The notes under the pieces were generated by a model, which saw only the letters and a list, made by a program, of their open reading frames with translations, ran no database searches and was not told the origin of the DNA. This document shows positions 26,641-36,800 of a DNA stretch of 64,000 bases, one piece after another; the first letter of the stretch is position 1; each line of letters opens with the position of its first letter. Source of the DNA: Spartinivicinus ruber (lineage in GTDB: Bacteria > Pseudomonadota > Gammaproteobacteria > Pseudomonadales > Zooshikellaceae); assembly GCF_011009015.1 (NCBI RefSeq), contig NZ_CP048878.1, forward strand, positions 5,114,354-5,178,353, written 5' to 3'. The translations under genes were made by a program, and so were the position numbers.

Positions 26641-27564
26641 CTATAGTTCATACCGAGTCAGCTTCCGTTGAACAAAAAATAGATAAAGGCAAACACCACA
26701 TAAAATAATAAAAAACATAACAGATGCAATTGCTGCTCCCATAGCTGGATTACCTAATTGCAACTGATGCCCAAAAAAAGTTCGGTATAAAAAGGTGCCC
26801 AAAATATCAGTTGAAAAATCTGGGCCAGCTAGAGCACCTTGTGATACATAAATAAGATCAAAGGCATTAAAATTACCAACAAAGGTCAATATCGTTACTA
26901 TACCTAAAGTTGGCAAAATCAGTGGTAACTTAATTTTCCAGAATATCGTCCAAGCACTTAACCCATCACATCGAGCAGCTTCAACTATTTCATCGGGTAT
27001 ACTTAATAAAGCTGCGTAGATTAGCATCATTGGGATACCAACAAACTGCCATACTGATACTAATGCAATTGTTGTGAGCGCAGTGCTTTCAAGCCCTAAC
27101 CAGGGAGCAAACCAGTTTTCCAAACCAAACACTGACATTACATTTTCTGATACACCCCATAATGGACTTAATACCAATTTCCAAATAAACCCGACCAACA
27201 CAAAAGATAATAAAGCGGGTAAAAAAATGGCTGTACGATAAAAACTACGGCCTGGTAACCAACGTATACTCAGTAATGCAGCTATTAACAAACCAATAGG
27301 GTTTTGCACTAACATGTGGATGAGGAAAAAATAACCATTATTAGCAAAAGCATTCCAAAACTGCTCTGACCAGGAGGCATCAAAGAATAGCTGAAGGTAA
27401 TTTGCAAAACCAACAAACTGTATTTGCTCCTGCCCATCCACCTGAAAGAAGCTAAGCTTTAGACTCTCAATCAATGGATAAATCATGAACAAACTATATA
27501 TGACCAAGGCAGGAGTAATAAAAAAAGGAATATGCCAACGTTTGTTTAATTGGCTGATAAACAT
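26641..27564 (-). CDS. Sugar ABC transporter permease, MalF type
   Basis: The 307-residue protein has six predicted membrane helices and the EAA-type loop IVEAARCDGLSAWTIFWKI that contacts the ATPase. The N terminus PFFITPALVIYSLFMIYPL is typical of UgpA/MalF-like permeases. It begins nine bases after the binding-protein stop, and together with the next permease it would form the channel of the putative GlcNAc or chitooligosaccharide importer. Confidence 0.9.
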   Translation of the reverse strand: MFISQLNKRWHIPFFITPALVIYSLFMIYPLIESLKLSFFQVDGQEQIQFVGFANYLQLFFDASWSEQFWNAFANNGYFFLIHMLVQNPIGLLIAALLSIRWLPGRSFYRTAIFLPALLSFVLVGFIWKLVLSPLWGVSENVMSVFGLENWFAPWLGLESTALTTIALVSVWQFVGIPMMLIYAALLSIPDEIVEAARCDGLSAWTIFWKIKLPLILPTLGIVTILTFVGNFNAFDLIYVSQGALAGPDFSTDILGTFLYRTFFGHQLQLGNPAMGAAIASVMFFIILCGVCLYLFFVQRKLTRYEL

Positions 27565-27573
27565 GCTAAATAC

Positions 27574-28860
27574 CTATTTAGTCTTTTCTATTTCAGCTTT
27601 GGCTAATTTTGGTTTATACCAACTTGCTAATCCTTTTTGTAATTGTTTTGCAGCTTCTTCAGGTTGTTGGGTTTTATTAAGTATATTAGCGCTCACTGAC
27701 CATAATTGAGTTTCTAAATTAGGGATTCCTCTTGATAAAATTTGATACGAATTTCTTATTGTAGAACGGCACTCATTACGCCAACCAATAAATGTTTTAG
27801 CAAGTGGATTGTTTAACACAAACTGATGGTTAGACAAACTAAAAAACCCAGGGAGGGCATTCGAATATAACTCAGCAAACTCCTTTGAGCCTAACCAATT
27901 TATAAACATTTTTGCTTCTTTTATGTTTTTACTTTTACCATTAATTCCCATTCCTATATCAGTATGATCGCTGATATAACAAATATTTTCTTTTTTAGGT
28001 ACTGGCGGCTTAAATGCACCCAGTTCAAAGTCTACCTCTTTGGTAAAAAAACCAATCTCCCACGAGCCCGCTGGATAAATAGCCGCTCTTCCTAAAGTAA
28101 ATTGCGTCTGACTATCCGAGTAAGTTTGTGCTTGATAACCTTTAGCCAAGAAGGGTCGCCATTTACTTAGAGCTGTCAGAGCCTTGATGTAGGGAGGGTC
28201 TGACAGCTTTTGCGTGCCATTAATCAAGGCTTTCCTGCCTTGTTCCCCCTGCCAATAGTTAGGCCCTATATTTTGCAACCCCATTGTCGCCGCTTCCCAT
28301 TGATCAGCTGTCCCTATTGCTAACGGAATATAATCACCTTGAGATTTTATTTTTTCTAATATGGTAAAAAACTCAGCTTCTGTAGTGGGTTCTTCTAGTT
28401 TCAACTCTTGAAAAACCTGCTTATTATAAATAAAACCATGAATCACCGAAGCAATAGGTATGCAAAAGGTATCAATACCATCATCTGTTTGCCAAGCTAG
28501 TTTAGCCATAGCTGAAAAGTTAGCCAATGTAGGCACATCGTCTAATTTAATTAACTTATCTTTTTGGTATAAACGTAAGCTCGTATCAAAGGGCCTACAG
28601 GTGATTAAATCGCCAGCAGTATCCGACTCAAGCCGTGCATTTAGTGCAGCATTGTATTCGGCAGGTGATGTAGGTGAAAACTTAAGCTTTATATTAGGGT
28701 GTTTTTTTTCAAATGCAGGTATAATCTGTCGCTGCCAGATAAGTCGGTCATCTGACCGCCAGCTCTCAATTGTTAATGTAGTGGCTGCTGCGCAAGTGAA
28801 CGGTAAGATGGTACCTAAGCAAAACAATGATCTAAGGGTATCTTTAATTGTAGTTTTCAT
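27574..28860 (-). CDS. Extracellular sugar-binding protein, SBP_bac_1 type
   Basis: The 428-residue protein has a signal peptide (cleavage near LPFTCAAATT, residue 25) and the family 1 solute-binding fold: LTIESWRSDDRLIWQRQI at the mature start, FSPTSPAEYNAALNARLES, and the AIYPAGSWEIGFF segment. It binds a carbohydrate in the periplasm for the two permeases that follow. The gene is first in the minus-strand run through nagBAK and is divergent from the GntR regulator, so it is the natural control point. Confidence 0.88.
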   Translation of the reverse strand: MKTTIKDTLRSLFCLGTILPFTCAAATTLTIESWRSDDRLIWQRQIIPAFEKKHPNIKLKFSPTSPAEYNAALNARLESDTAGDLITCRPFDTSLRLYQKDKLIKLDDVPTLANFSAMAKLAWQTDDGIDTFCIPIASVIHGFIYNKQVFQELKLEEPTTEAEFFTILEKIKSQGDYIPLAIGTADQWEAATMGLQNIGPNYWQGEQGRKALINGTQKLSDPPYIKALTALSKWRPFLAKGYQAQTYSDSQTQFTLGRAAIYPAGSWEIGFFTKEVDFELGAFKPPVPKKENICYISDHTDIGMGINGKSKNIKEAKMFINWLGSKEFAELYSNALPGFFSLSNHQFVLNNPLAKTFIGWRNECRSTIRNSYQILSRGIPNLETQLWSVSANILNKTQQPEEAAKQLQKGLASWYKPKLAKAEIEKTK

Positions 28861-29117
28861 GAAGGTCCCTTATTATAGTTATACTAATATACGACGTTAG
28901 TTTTATGTTATTATTATACTGCTTTTGCTTACTTTAGTTTTATTCGTAGATTTTCTATTGGTATGCTTCAATTGAGACTATTTTTATTTAACATACTATA
29001 TTGTTAAAAGTATCTGCCAGATATTACCAATGTCAACAAAAAAAAATACCTATTTTACCCCGGTACCTTATTGGTATTTTGTTTTGTCACTTTATTACAA
29101 TCTTGTGAGAAATTACC
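28861..29117. promoter_or_regulatory. Divergent control region between the binding protein and GntR regulator
   Basis: This AT-rich 257-base region must hold both promoters. It contains several GGTAT-type pieces that could be operators for the adjacent regulator: TTGGTATGC near 28958, TACCAAT at 29025-29031, and ATTGGTA at 29070-29076, the last two being inverse copies of one another 38 bases apart. A further GGGTATAC lies near 24378 before nagB. The match to any known NagR site is not proven. Confidence 0.4.
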
Positions 29118-29858
29118 ATGACTGTATCACTACAGGAAATTCAACTTAATACAGATAATAGCACCCCTCTGTATCGGCAGCTTTATCAACAAATTCGTGA
29201 ATTAGTTGAAAAAGGCAAATGGCCAGCGGAAACCGCCTTACCTCCAGAAAGGGATCTTGCCACCAATCTGGGTATTTCTCGCATTACTGTCAGGAAAGCA
29301 ATGGCAGCCCTGGCAAATGATCGTTTGATTTACAAACGCCAAGGCGCCGGTAGTTTTGTTAGAGGAATGATTCATGGAAGCTATGGTGTACTCAGCAATT
29401 TCTCTGATGATATGCGTTCAAAGGGGCTAACACCCACTTCGACGACACTTGAAGCTGACACCTTAATGGCATCTCCTGAAATAGCGCTTACTTTAGGATT
29501 AACTCCTGGCAGCATGGTTTCAAAATTAGTAAGACTAAGGTTTGGCGATGATGAACCTTTTGCCTATGAAGAGACCATTGTGCCTCAACAGTTACTTGAT
29601 GACCCCAAAGCACTCGAGGGCTCTTTATATAACTATTTAAAGGAAAATGGTCACGAGCCTGTTCGTGGTTTGCAAAGAATACGCGCCATTGCTGTCAATG
29701 ATACCATTGCTCAACACTTAAAAATTGAATCAGGACTACCCATATTTTTTATCACCCGCACCGCATTTAATAACCAAGGTACCCCTGTAGAGTTTACAAA
29801 ATCATTCTATCGCGCGGATGTTTTCGATTTTGTTGCAGAGTTGAAAGGGTTTAATTAG
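29118..29858 (+). CDS. GntR/HutC-type regulator, probable amino-sugar repressor (NagR-like)
   Basis: The 246-residue protein has an N-terminal winged helix (PLYRQLYQQIRELVEKGKWP, then LPPERDLATNLGISRITVRKAM) at about residues 15-75 and a C-terminal UTRA ligand-binding domain ending in FTKSFYRADVFDFV. Members such as NagR, DasR and YvoA bind amino-sugar phosphates and release their operators. Its position, divergent from the sugar ABC-nag genes, makes it the likely local regulator, with GlcNAc-6-P or GlcN-6-P as inducer. That ligand is inferred from context. Confidence 0.85.
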   Translation: MTVSLQEIQLNTDNSTPLYRQLYQQIRELVEKGKWPAETALPPERDLATNLGISRITVRKAMAALANDRLIYKRQGAGSFVRGMIHGSYGVLSNFSDDMRSKGLTPTSTTLEADTLMASPEIALTLGLTPGSMVSKLVRLRFGDDEPFAYEETIVPQQLLDDPKALEGSLYNYLKENGHEPVRGLQRIRAIAVNDTIAQHLKIESGLPIFFITRTAFNNQGTPVEFTKSFYRADVFDFVAELKGFN

Positions 29859-29893
29859 CCCTACTCAATGAAGAGTATCTTTTGGTTTTAGAG

Positions 29894-30080
29894 CGCCTCT
29901 AAAAATGCACTTTTCCTGTGTTAACTCGGTACTCTTGGCCCGGTTAGTTCTTATTAATACTTGAGGTTACTATTGCTAAGCATGCAGTAGCTGCTTAGCC
30001 CTCATGTATTCCTTATATACTGTGGCCTTCCGTGTTGTACTACCTTGCTCTCACAAAAAACTACTATTTTTAGAAATACC
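29894..30080 (+). repeat. Intergenic repeat family B, copy 1
   Basis: About 187 bases starting CGCCTCTAAAAATG and ending TATTTTTAGAAATACC. A copy in the opposite orientation lies at 55260-55416. Shared parts are the ends, a CTCGGTACT/CTCAGTACTCGG-like piece and a TATACTGTGGCCTTC core. The outer ends (GCCTCTAAAAAT and ATTTTTAGAAATA) are near inverse repeats, as in a decayed miniature transposon. The remaining gap up to 30610 shows a palindrome (listed) and nothing else I can name. Confidence 0.5.
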
Positions 30081-30409
30081 TTTTAGTTAGTTACCAGGTG
30101 CTCTCCCTTAGAAGATATCGTTTTACGAGGCAAAATAGTGACTCGCTCTCTCAATTACTGATGAACTATAAATACCAGCACTTTTTAAATGTCTCGTCCT
30201 TAGTATAACCAGTTTACCAATATTTCATTTATTTAAAGAAAAGATTAAACTCCATGACCATTACAGATAAGGCTTTGAGTTTTACTTTATCTTGCATTGG
30301 TAGTAATTCACAAAATATTTTTTATCCTGTTCACATACCAAAATGAAAGCAATCAAAAAGTAATTGGTATATTTGAGTTGACATTGTGCTTTGCCTCTTA
30401 GGCTTTATT

Positions 30410-30425
30410 AATTTGTCGACAAATT
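30410..30425. promoter_or_regulatory. Perfect 16-bp palindrome, operator candidate
   Basis: AATTTGTCGACAAATT is a perfect 16-bp palindrome about 185 bases before the start of the next gene. The inner TTGTCGACAA fits the TNGTnnnACNA pattern used by FadR-type GntR regulators. No such regulator lies in this window, so this is only a candidate operator. Confidence 0.35.
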
Positions 30426-30610
30426 TGCATGTCAGTAGCCGGTAACCTTAACTAAACCAGTAAAAAATCAGATTTCTTTCACATATCAACTAAAAAAAGC
30501 CAATAACCAGCCCTGCTTTTGCCGTACAATTCTACCCTCTTAGTGACTAGTGGTGCATTCTGGTTCATAGAGGAACCAGTGATTAACTGATGTCTTTTTA
30601 GGCTGTTGTA

Positions 30611-32683
30611 ATGAAAAACGTGCAGTTTTGTTTCCTCACATTGCTACTTTTACCCTTTTTCAACTGTTATGCCAGCAATGATGCTGAGACAGCTAATTCT
30701 AATATTGAAGAGCAAGCTAATAGTTCAATTAACAACCAAAGCCCTGCTATTGAGTATATTAATAGCAAGGATTTCACCTTGAAGCGCTCAACTGACAACT
30801 GCAACTTAAAGTTACCCTACTTAAGGTACAGTGCAAATGAGCAAGTTACCCTTAAATCAGATAGTCTCAACTGTGAGGGTGGTTATTTAAGCGGTAAAGG
30901 TAAAGTAGAACTGGTTGATAACAACGGAAATACCTTAGAAACATTTCATGGTTTTTTTAAACAAGGTTTTGTATTTTCAACTAGTAAACTGCAGGCTTTT
31001 CCTATCATAGCTCGACGTAAACTATTTGAAGAAGAGCAATTAGTAGTTGAGTTGCCCTCGTTGACCACTGAAAGTGATGATAACCTACCTACTTACGCAA
31101 TTCTGGACCAATCAGAAAATCGTTGGAGCACTCTCAACCCAACACTTGTGGTCACTTCTGTTGAGGAAACCATTAACAAAAAACAAGTCCAGCAAATTAT
31201 CTCTCGTGCACGCCAAAGCGTTAAAGCCCTAGCAAAAAGTGATCATTTTCAAATATACCTCGTTACAAAGTTAGCCCTCAACCAACCTTTAGTCGAAAAT
31301 GCTATCTACCACGGCACCATCAAGCTAACCAATGAGCCTGGCAGTATAGAGCGCACCACTGAAAAGCTGTTTGCAGAAGAAGAGCAAAGGCTTCTGGACC
31401 AAGCTCATTATCGTCAACAACAACTGTTTAACATTCCTGCTACTCGTTACGAAGAAATCCAAACCGGTATTATTGATGCAGCAAACCCGGATCTGCTCAA
31501 TGCAGTCGAATGGGAAAATACCGGGCCAGCCGGTTATCAGTTTCATCCCTTTGATGTAGCAGGCTGGCTACCAGACTTAGATAACCAACAACTCATCATC
31601 AGTAAACAAGCCAAGCAACAAACTCTGCAAAATGTTGCTGAAGAATGCTCAATAAGCCTTCCTAAAATCAAAGGGCTTCCTGAGTTCAAAGGACCAATAT
31701 ATGCTATTAACCTTCCTTGCCGTGACAGCCAATTTTATGGTGGTGGCAGCCTGAAGTTAAGTGATCAGAAAACGACAATTACTGGCTTTTTCTATCAAGG
31801 AATCCCTTTTAGTGACGACCTAATTAACGGCTATCCGTTAGCCTATAGGTTTAACAATGAAAACCAAGCAATGTTAGCCGTTTATATTGGCTCCACACCT
31901 TGGCTATCCACTCATTATTTTGCTCTACTCAGCTTTGATAGCCATTCCAAAGTGTTTAATACCACTCCTGTTAAAATAGCCACAATTACAGAAGATCCCC
32001 GCTGGTATACTGATCCAACCCTGGAAGGTTTAATGGTGGAAGAGGCCTCTCGGCTAATAGACCAGTTTAGCCAAGGTAAACTCAGTGAAATCAGTTTAGT
32101 TGGCTATGGTATATTTCGTTTTCCCGTGCCAAACAAAAACCTGTTGCATTATCAAACTCACTTGGCAAAAGAGGAAAACCAGTGGACTCAAGTTGATGAA
32201 AGCACCATCAACCATGTTGTCATCCGATATCAACAACAGAAGGTCCGTCTGGCTAGCATGCAAAAGGACTGGGGTATGTTAAAGCAGGCTAACTTCTATC
32301 AAAGGGTTAATTATTTACACACAGAGCTTTTATTTGAAGACACTCCTATGGAACTTGCAGCTGCCTCATTAATTACTGGAAAACCATGGGCTGGTTCAGC
32401 AGTTGTTCATGTAAACAGCCTTCAGGGATTAGATGCTAGTACTGATTGGCCCTATCCAATCAAGTTGGAAAGTGGTGGTCATATCGATACTGAGGGATGG
32501 TATATCATCAAAGGCCGTGTTAGTGCAGAAGAGCTAGCCAATAGCTTACTACCAAAACCCGTTATTTCTGTTACTGAAGCGATTGCCTGTGAAGAAGAGC
32601 AATGCAACGAATACAGCAACATTATTAATCTTGTCCGGCAAAAATATAATGAACTTGAGTGGTCACCTAAGGAAAACCAATAA
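30611..32683 (+). CDS. Exported unknown protein with a duplicated Cys-containing domain
   Basis: The 690-residue protein has a signal peptide (MKNVQFCFLTLLLLPFFNCYA) and is otherwise not recognised. It contains two similar parts: residues 61-124 (DNCNLKLP, then a second Cys88, GKGKVELVDNNG, GFFKQGFVFS) and about 343-400 (EECSISLP, a second Cys, GGGSLKLSD, GFFYQGIPFS). Each carries two cysteines that could form a disulfide and a glycine-rich beta pattern ending GFF-x-QG-x-x-FS, which recalls MORN-like sheets. The last 40 residues hold another cysteine pair (CEEEQC). The following gene overlaps or nearly overlaps, suggesting a two-gene envelope unit. Confidence 0.65.
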   Translation: MKNVQFCFLTLLLLPFFNCYASNDAETANSNIEEQANSSINNQSPAIEYINSKDFTLKRSTDNCNLKLPYLRYSANEQVTLKSDSLNCEGGYLSGKGKVELVDNNGNTLETFHGFFKQGFVFSTSKLQAFPIIARRKLFEEEQLVVELPSLTTESDDNLPTYAILDQSENRWSTLNPTLVVTSVEETINKKQVQQIISRARQSVKALAKSDHFQIYLVTKLALNQPLVENAIYHGTIKLTNEPGSIERTTEKLFAEEEQRLLDQAHYRQQQLFNIPATRYEEIQTGIIDAANPDLLNAVEWENTGPAGYQFHPFDVAGWLPDLDNQQLIISKQAKQQTLQNVAEECSISLPKIKGLPEFKGPIYAINLPCRDSQFYGGGSLKLSDQKTTITGFFYQGIPFSDDLINGYPLAYRFNNENQAMLAVYIGSTPWLSTHYFALLSFDSHSKVFNTTPVKIATITEDPRWYTDPTLEGLMVEEASRLIDQFSQGKLSEISLVGYGIFRFPVPNKNLLHYQTHLAKEENQWTQVDESTINHVVIRYQQQKVRLASMQKDWGMLKQANFYQRVNYLHTELLFEDTPMELAAASLITGKPWAGSAVVHVNSLQGLDASTDWPYPIKLESGGHIDTEGWYIIKGRVSAEELANSLLPKPVISVTEAIACEEEQCNEYSNIINLVRQKYNELEWSPKENQ

Positions 32684-32696
32684 CCTGTCAGCCTAT

Positions 32697-33644
32697 ATGC
32701 GTTATTTAAAGATTATCACTGTATTGCTTATTCTTACTGGTGGAGCTTATGCTGGCTGGTCATTAATGCAGCATAGGGCTGAGGAGCAATTTAAAACAGC
32801 GCTTTATCAACAAGGGCTGTCCAAATATATTGAATATGAAGAGCTGTATTACGACCCATGGGAAAAACAGCTGGAAATATCCAATGTCGAGTTAACTTTT
32901 CAGGCTAGACGCTCTTTTCTTGGTAAACGCCCTAAAGTTACCTTTAAGGCCGAAGAAGCGGTAACCAACCTAAACCAGTTGGAAGCAGCAACACTCAACC
33001 ATGGCTATATTGAGCTAAAAGGATTTAAGCTGGATTTAGACAAGCATGGAAAACTCTACGCAGCATTGTTTGGTAAAGAAGCCGTAATAGCATTGGTAGG
33101 TATGGGCTATAAGCAAATGGCAACTGATATTCATGTTAAATGGCAATATGATCCTTTTAATCAGTCCTTTGCTTTTAAAGGTAATCTTTCCAGTGATGAG
33201 TTTGGCCATATTAATTTAAATATTGAACTCAACTCACTGGATAACTTGATCAAGCATATCGCACGCTACCGAGGAAAAACCCAAAAACTACCCGCTGCGA
33301 TAGAAAAACGGCTTAATCACGGTGAACTGGTCAACTTCTCTATCTCTTATGAAGACACTGGTATGGTTAAACGCTGGCTGACCTGGTACCCCTATGCAGA
33401 ACCATTACCTCCTGGCTACCAATACTCTTCTATAATTCCCGACAGTTATTACCTAAAAATTGCCAAACAAATGAAACAGTACGGTATTGATGACAAATTA
33501 GCCAGCGCTAACGCCCAAAAGCTAAAAAGCTTTGTTCAAAACCCAGACGAACTAAGCCTGAAAACAACCAACTCAGAGCCAGTTATTATTGATGTAAGTA
33601 ATTGGCATAGGACGATAGAAGAATTAGGGTTAACATTACGTTAA
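32697..33644 (+). CDS. Membrane-anchored unknown protein
   Basis: The 315-residue protein begins with one hydrophobic segment (MRYLKIITVLLILTGGAYAG), likely an uncleaved signal anchor, followed by a periplasmic domain rich in alternating strands (QLEISNVELTFQARRSF, GYIELKGFKLDLDKHGK) that recalls AsmA/YdgA-type envelope proteins. That likeness is weak. I chose the ATG at 32697, 14 bases after the previous stop, because the hydrophobic anchor starts there; an upstream in-frame start at 32583 would lie inside the previous gene and bury the anchor. It has no strong ribosome site, so coupled translation is possible. Confidence 0.6.
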   Translation: MRYLKIITVLLILTGGAYAGWSLMQHRAEEQFKTALYQQGLSKYIEYEELYYDPWEKQLEISNVELTFQARRSFLGKRPKVTFKAEEAVTNLNQLEAATLNHGYIELKGFKLDLDKHGKLYAALFGKEAVIALVGMGYKQMATDIHVKWQYDPFNQSFAFKGNLSSDEFGHINLNIELNSLDNLIKHIARYRGKTQKLPAAIEKRLNHGELVNFSISYEDTGMVKRWLTWYPYAEPLPPGYQYSSIIPDSYYLKIAKQMKQYGIDDKLASANAQKLKSFVQNPDELSLKTTNSEPVIIDVSNWHRTIEELGLTLR

Positions 33645-33685
33645 TATCCCCTTTGCGAAAGGAAGTTGAATAATTCACCACTCTA

Positions 33686-33716
33686 CTCTAAAAGAGCCAT
33701 TCCTGGCCTTTTAGAG
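33686..33716 (+). terminator. Hairpin after the envelope gene pair
   Basis: CTCTAAAAG (33686-33694) pairs with CTTTTAGAG (33708-33716), with GCC/GGC pairing inside around ATTCCT and one bulged A. It lies 42 bases past the stop of the plus-strand gene and before the convergent mannosidase stop. The same style of hairpin, also followed by CTAAAGC, occurs at 5684-5715. Confidence 0.55.
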
Positions 33717-33824
33717 CTAAAGCTGGAACTAAACTATTTTTACCAATTAAACTCCACTTTTACGTCACCTACAGAGCAAGATAATATTGCTTCTTACAAG
33801 CCCACCCAGTAAAAAAAGAAAGCC

Positions 33825-36800
33825 TTATTCAGCTAAATTAAATATCACTTCATCAGCAAAAATAAAACTCGGTTTACCTGCCCCTGGGTGCCAGTCAGGG
33901 CAATTGCCAATTATTTCTCCCGTTACTCTGATAAATTGAAATGGATTTTCCTCTGCAAGATTAACAGCAGGCATAAATACCTCTGCTGGTCTAAAATTAC
34001 TTGGTGTTTCATAAGGTATATTTTTTACCTGTTTAAATGACTCCCCATTCACCGAAATAGAATAAGTGACATTTTTAGGCAAAAAAATCCAGGATCGACT
34101 ATCTTCTAAAAACCGGGTTGCCACTGATTTTACTTTTCGTAACTGTTTTAAATCAATGGTTACATCAAAATTGACATCATAAAAGCCTTGCCAGTTTGGG
34201 TGCCGAAAATTAGTACTACCAGTTTGAAAGTCCACCAAGCTAACATCACCATTGGCAGGATAAGAGGGGGTATATTCTGTATGATAAGTTACTCCAAATT
34301 GATAAGGAATTTTCACATATTCCAATGACTGAATGTAACTTGGTAAAAACCCATCTTTTGTTGCTAATGCTTTTAATTCAGTAGTATCAGTAAATGTTAA
34401 TGATTGAGAATAAACTGGTGACTCCTGAGTAGGGTGTTCCCCATTAGTTGTATAGTGTATTTTTACACCAGGCTCAGAACTTTTAATATCAACATTAATT
34501 GAGTCATAAAAATTCTTACTGGGTGATTGAAATAAAGGCACTGGTAATAATGGCTTAATATCTTGATAGTGCTTAGGTCTATGGCTTACCTCCTTACCAA
34601 ACTCAATATTAGGCTCTGCACTCATATAAAATACCAGCTCACCACCTGCAACGATATCTTCATGACGTATATAACTATAGGGATAATAATTACCATTAAG
34701 TTCAACTTTATCAATATAAAAGTTATCCCCTGTTAGCCCTACCGTTTTTATAGTAAAGGTTTTACCTTTCACTAAAGGAAGAGTTACCTGGTTAAAACGT
34801 GGAGTACCAAATACATAAATATCACTACCCGGTGCGACAGGATAAAAGCCTAATGCACTCATAATATACCAAGCCGACATTTGTCCACAGTCTTCATTTC
34901 CACTTAAACCATCTGGCTTGGTTGAATACAACTTACTCATTATCTGGTTAACTTTTTCTTGAGTTTTCCAGGCAGCTCCAGCAAAGCTATATAAATAACT
35001 AATATGATGACTCGGTTCATTACCGTGGGCATATTGGCCAATTAATCCGGTAATATCTTTACCAGGGATATCTGATACCGTATTAAACATTTCATCCAAC
35101 TTATCAATAAAATGCTCATCTCCTCCCATTTTTTCTATTAATAACTGTACATAGTGTGGAACAAAAAAGTTATACTGCCAACCATTAGCTTCTGTGTAAT
35201 GCACAGTGGGCCGCTTTGGGTCATAAGGCTCAATCCAACTGGTGTACTGCTTTGGTCGGATAAAACCAATGGAAGGATCAAATAAATTTACAAATGCTTG
35301 GGCCCGCTTACTATATAACTGCCAATCATCAATGTAGCCTAATGCCTTCGCCATTTGGGCAATGGTCCAATCATCAAAGGCATACTCCAAAGTAATCGAA
35401 ACAGACTCCCCTTCTTCTTCCGCCATGATATGCCCTAATTCACGGTATTGTACTAAACCGCGATAGTCACGATTCATTGCAGCCTTTATTGCCTGATAGG
35501 CTAATTTTGTATCAAACCCTTTAATTCCTTTAATATAAGCATCAACTATCACTGGAATGGAATGCTGACCTATCATCGTACCTGTTTCATGGCCAGCTAA
35601 TTCCCAGATAGGTAAATGCCCACCCTGTTGATACATGGTGAGCATTGTATTGATAAAATCCGCCGTTCTTTGTTGGTCGACTAATGTTAATAAGGGGTGT
35701 TCAGCCCGAAAAGTATCCCACAATGAAAAAACCGTGTAATAATTAAAATCATGTGTTATATGGATTTTTTTATCATGCCCTTTATAGCTACCATCTACAT
35801 CGTTAAATATATTAGGTGCCAACATGGCATGATAAAGTGCCGTATAAAAAATGGTTTTATCCGTGGGATTTTCCTGCCTGCCAAGCTGAATGCGTTTTAA
35901 CTCATTTTCCCAGATAAACTCAGCTGACTTTTTCACACGATCAAAGTCAAAATGCGGCATTTCTTCTGCTAGATTTTTCTCTGCACCGTCTAAACTGGCA
36001 TGGGATATTCCCACTTTAACTTTTACTTCTTCAGTATTCTCTGCAAAAGTAAAATAGGCGGCGATTTGTTTGCCATTTACCTTCTTAGCATTTTCTAAAA
36101 GCGACTCACCGTTCTTAATTCCATATTGTTTAAACGGCTGAGAAAATTCCATTACAAAATAAATGGTTTGATCCTGTGCCCAACCATTGGTCTTACGATA
36201 GCCTCGCACTTTATAAGGACTGATGACTTCCAGTTGCAAATCTATAATTTCATCAGTTACCACACCATGGCGTAAATCAAGAATGATATTAGCTCGCTCG
36301 CCCTTCAAGTATTGATACCGGTGCACTCCCACCCGGTAAGTAGTGGTCAGTTCTGCATTGATACCATAATCAACTAATTTCACTTGATAATAACCAGGTG
36401 AGGCAGACTCCTGGTCATGTTCAAACCTTGACCGATAACCTGTTTCTGGATGCTCCTCGCTACCTTGTTCTAACTGAACATCACCTGTCGTTGGCATAAG
36501 TAAAATATCACCATAATCCCCAACACCAGTACCACTTAAATGGGTATGAGAAAAACCAATGATAGTGTTATCAGAATAGTGATAGCCAGCGCTAGCATCC
36601 CAGCTATTTTGTCGAGTATCTGGGCTTAATTGCACCATCCCATAGGGCATAGTAGCGCCAGGGTAAGTATGGCCATGCCCCCCAGTCCCAATAAAGGGAT
36701 CAACCCAGTCTATCAAATGATCTATTTCAACTTTCCCTGTATGGCCATTATTTGCCAAACTCAGTAGTAGCGCAGGAATCAGCAGCAAACCTACTCTTTT

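Noticed and set aside
32583-32696. Upstream start for the 315-aa membrane-anchored protein, overlapping the previous gene.
   Set aside because: It would place 38 polar residues before the signal anchor and share DNA with the well-supported 690-aa gene; the ATG at 32697 fits the anchor.
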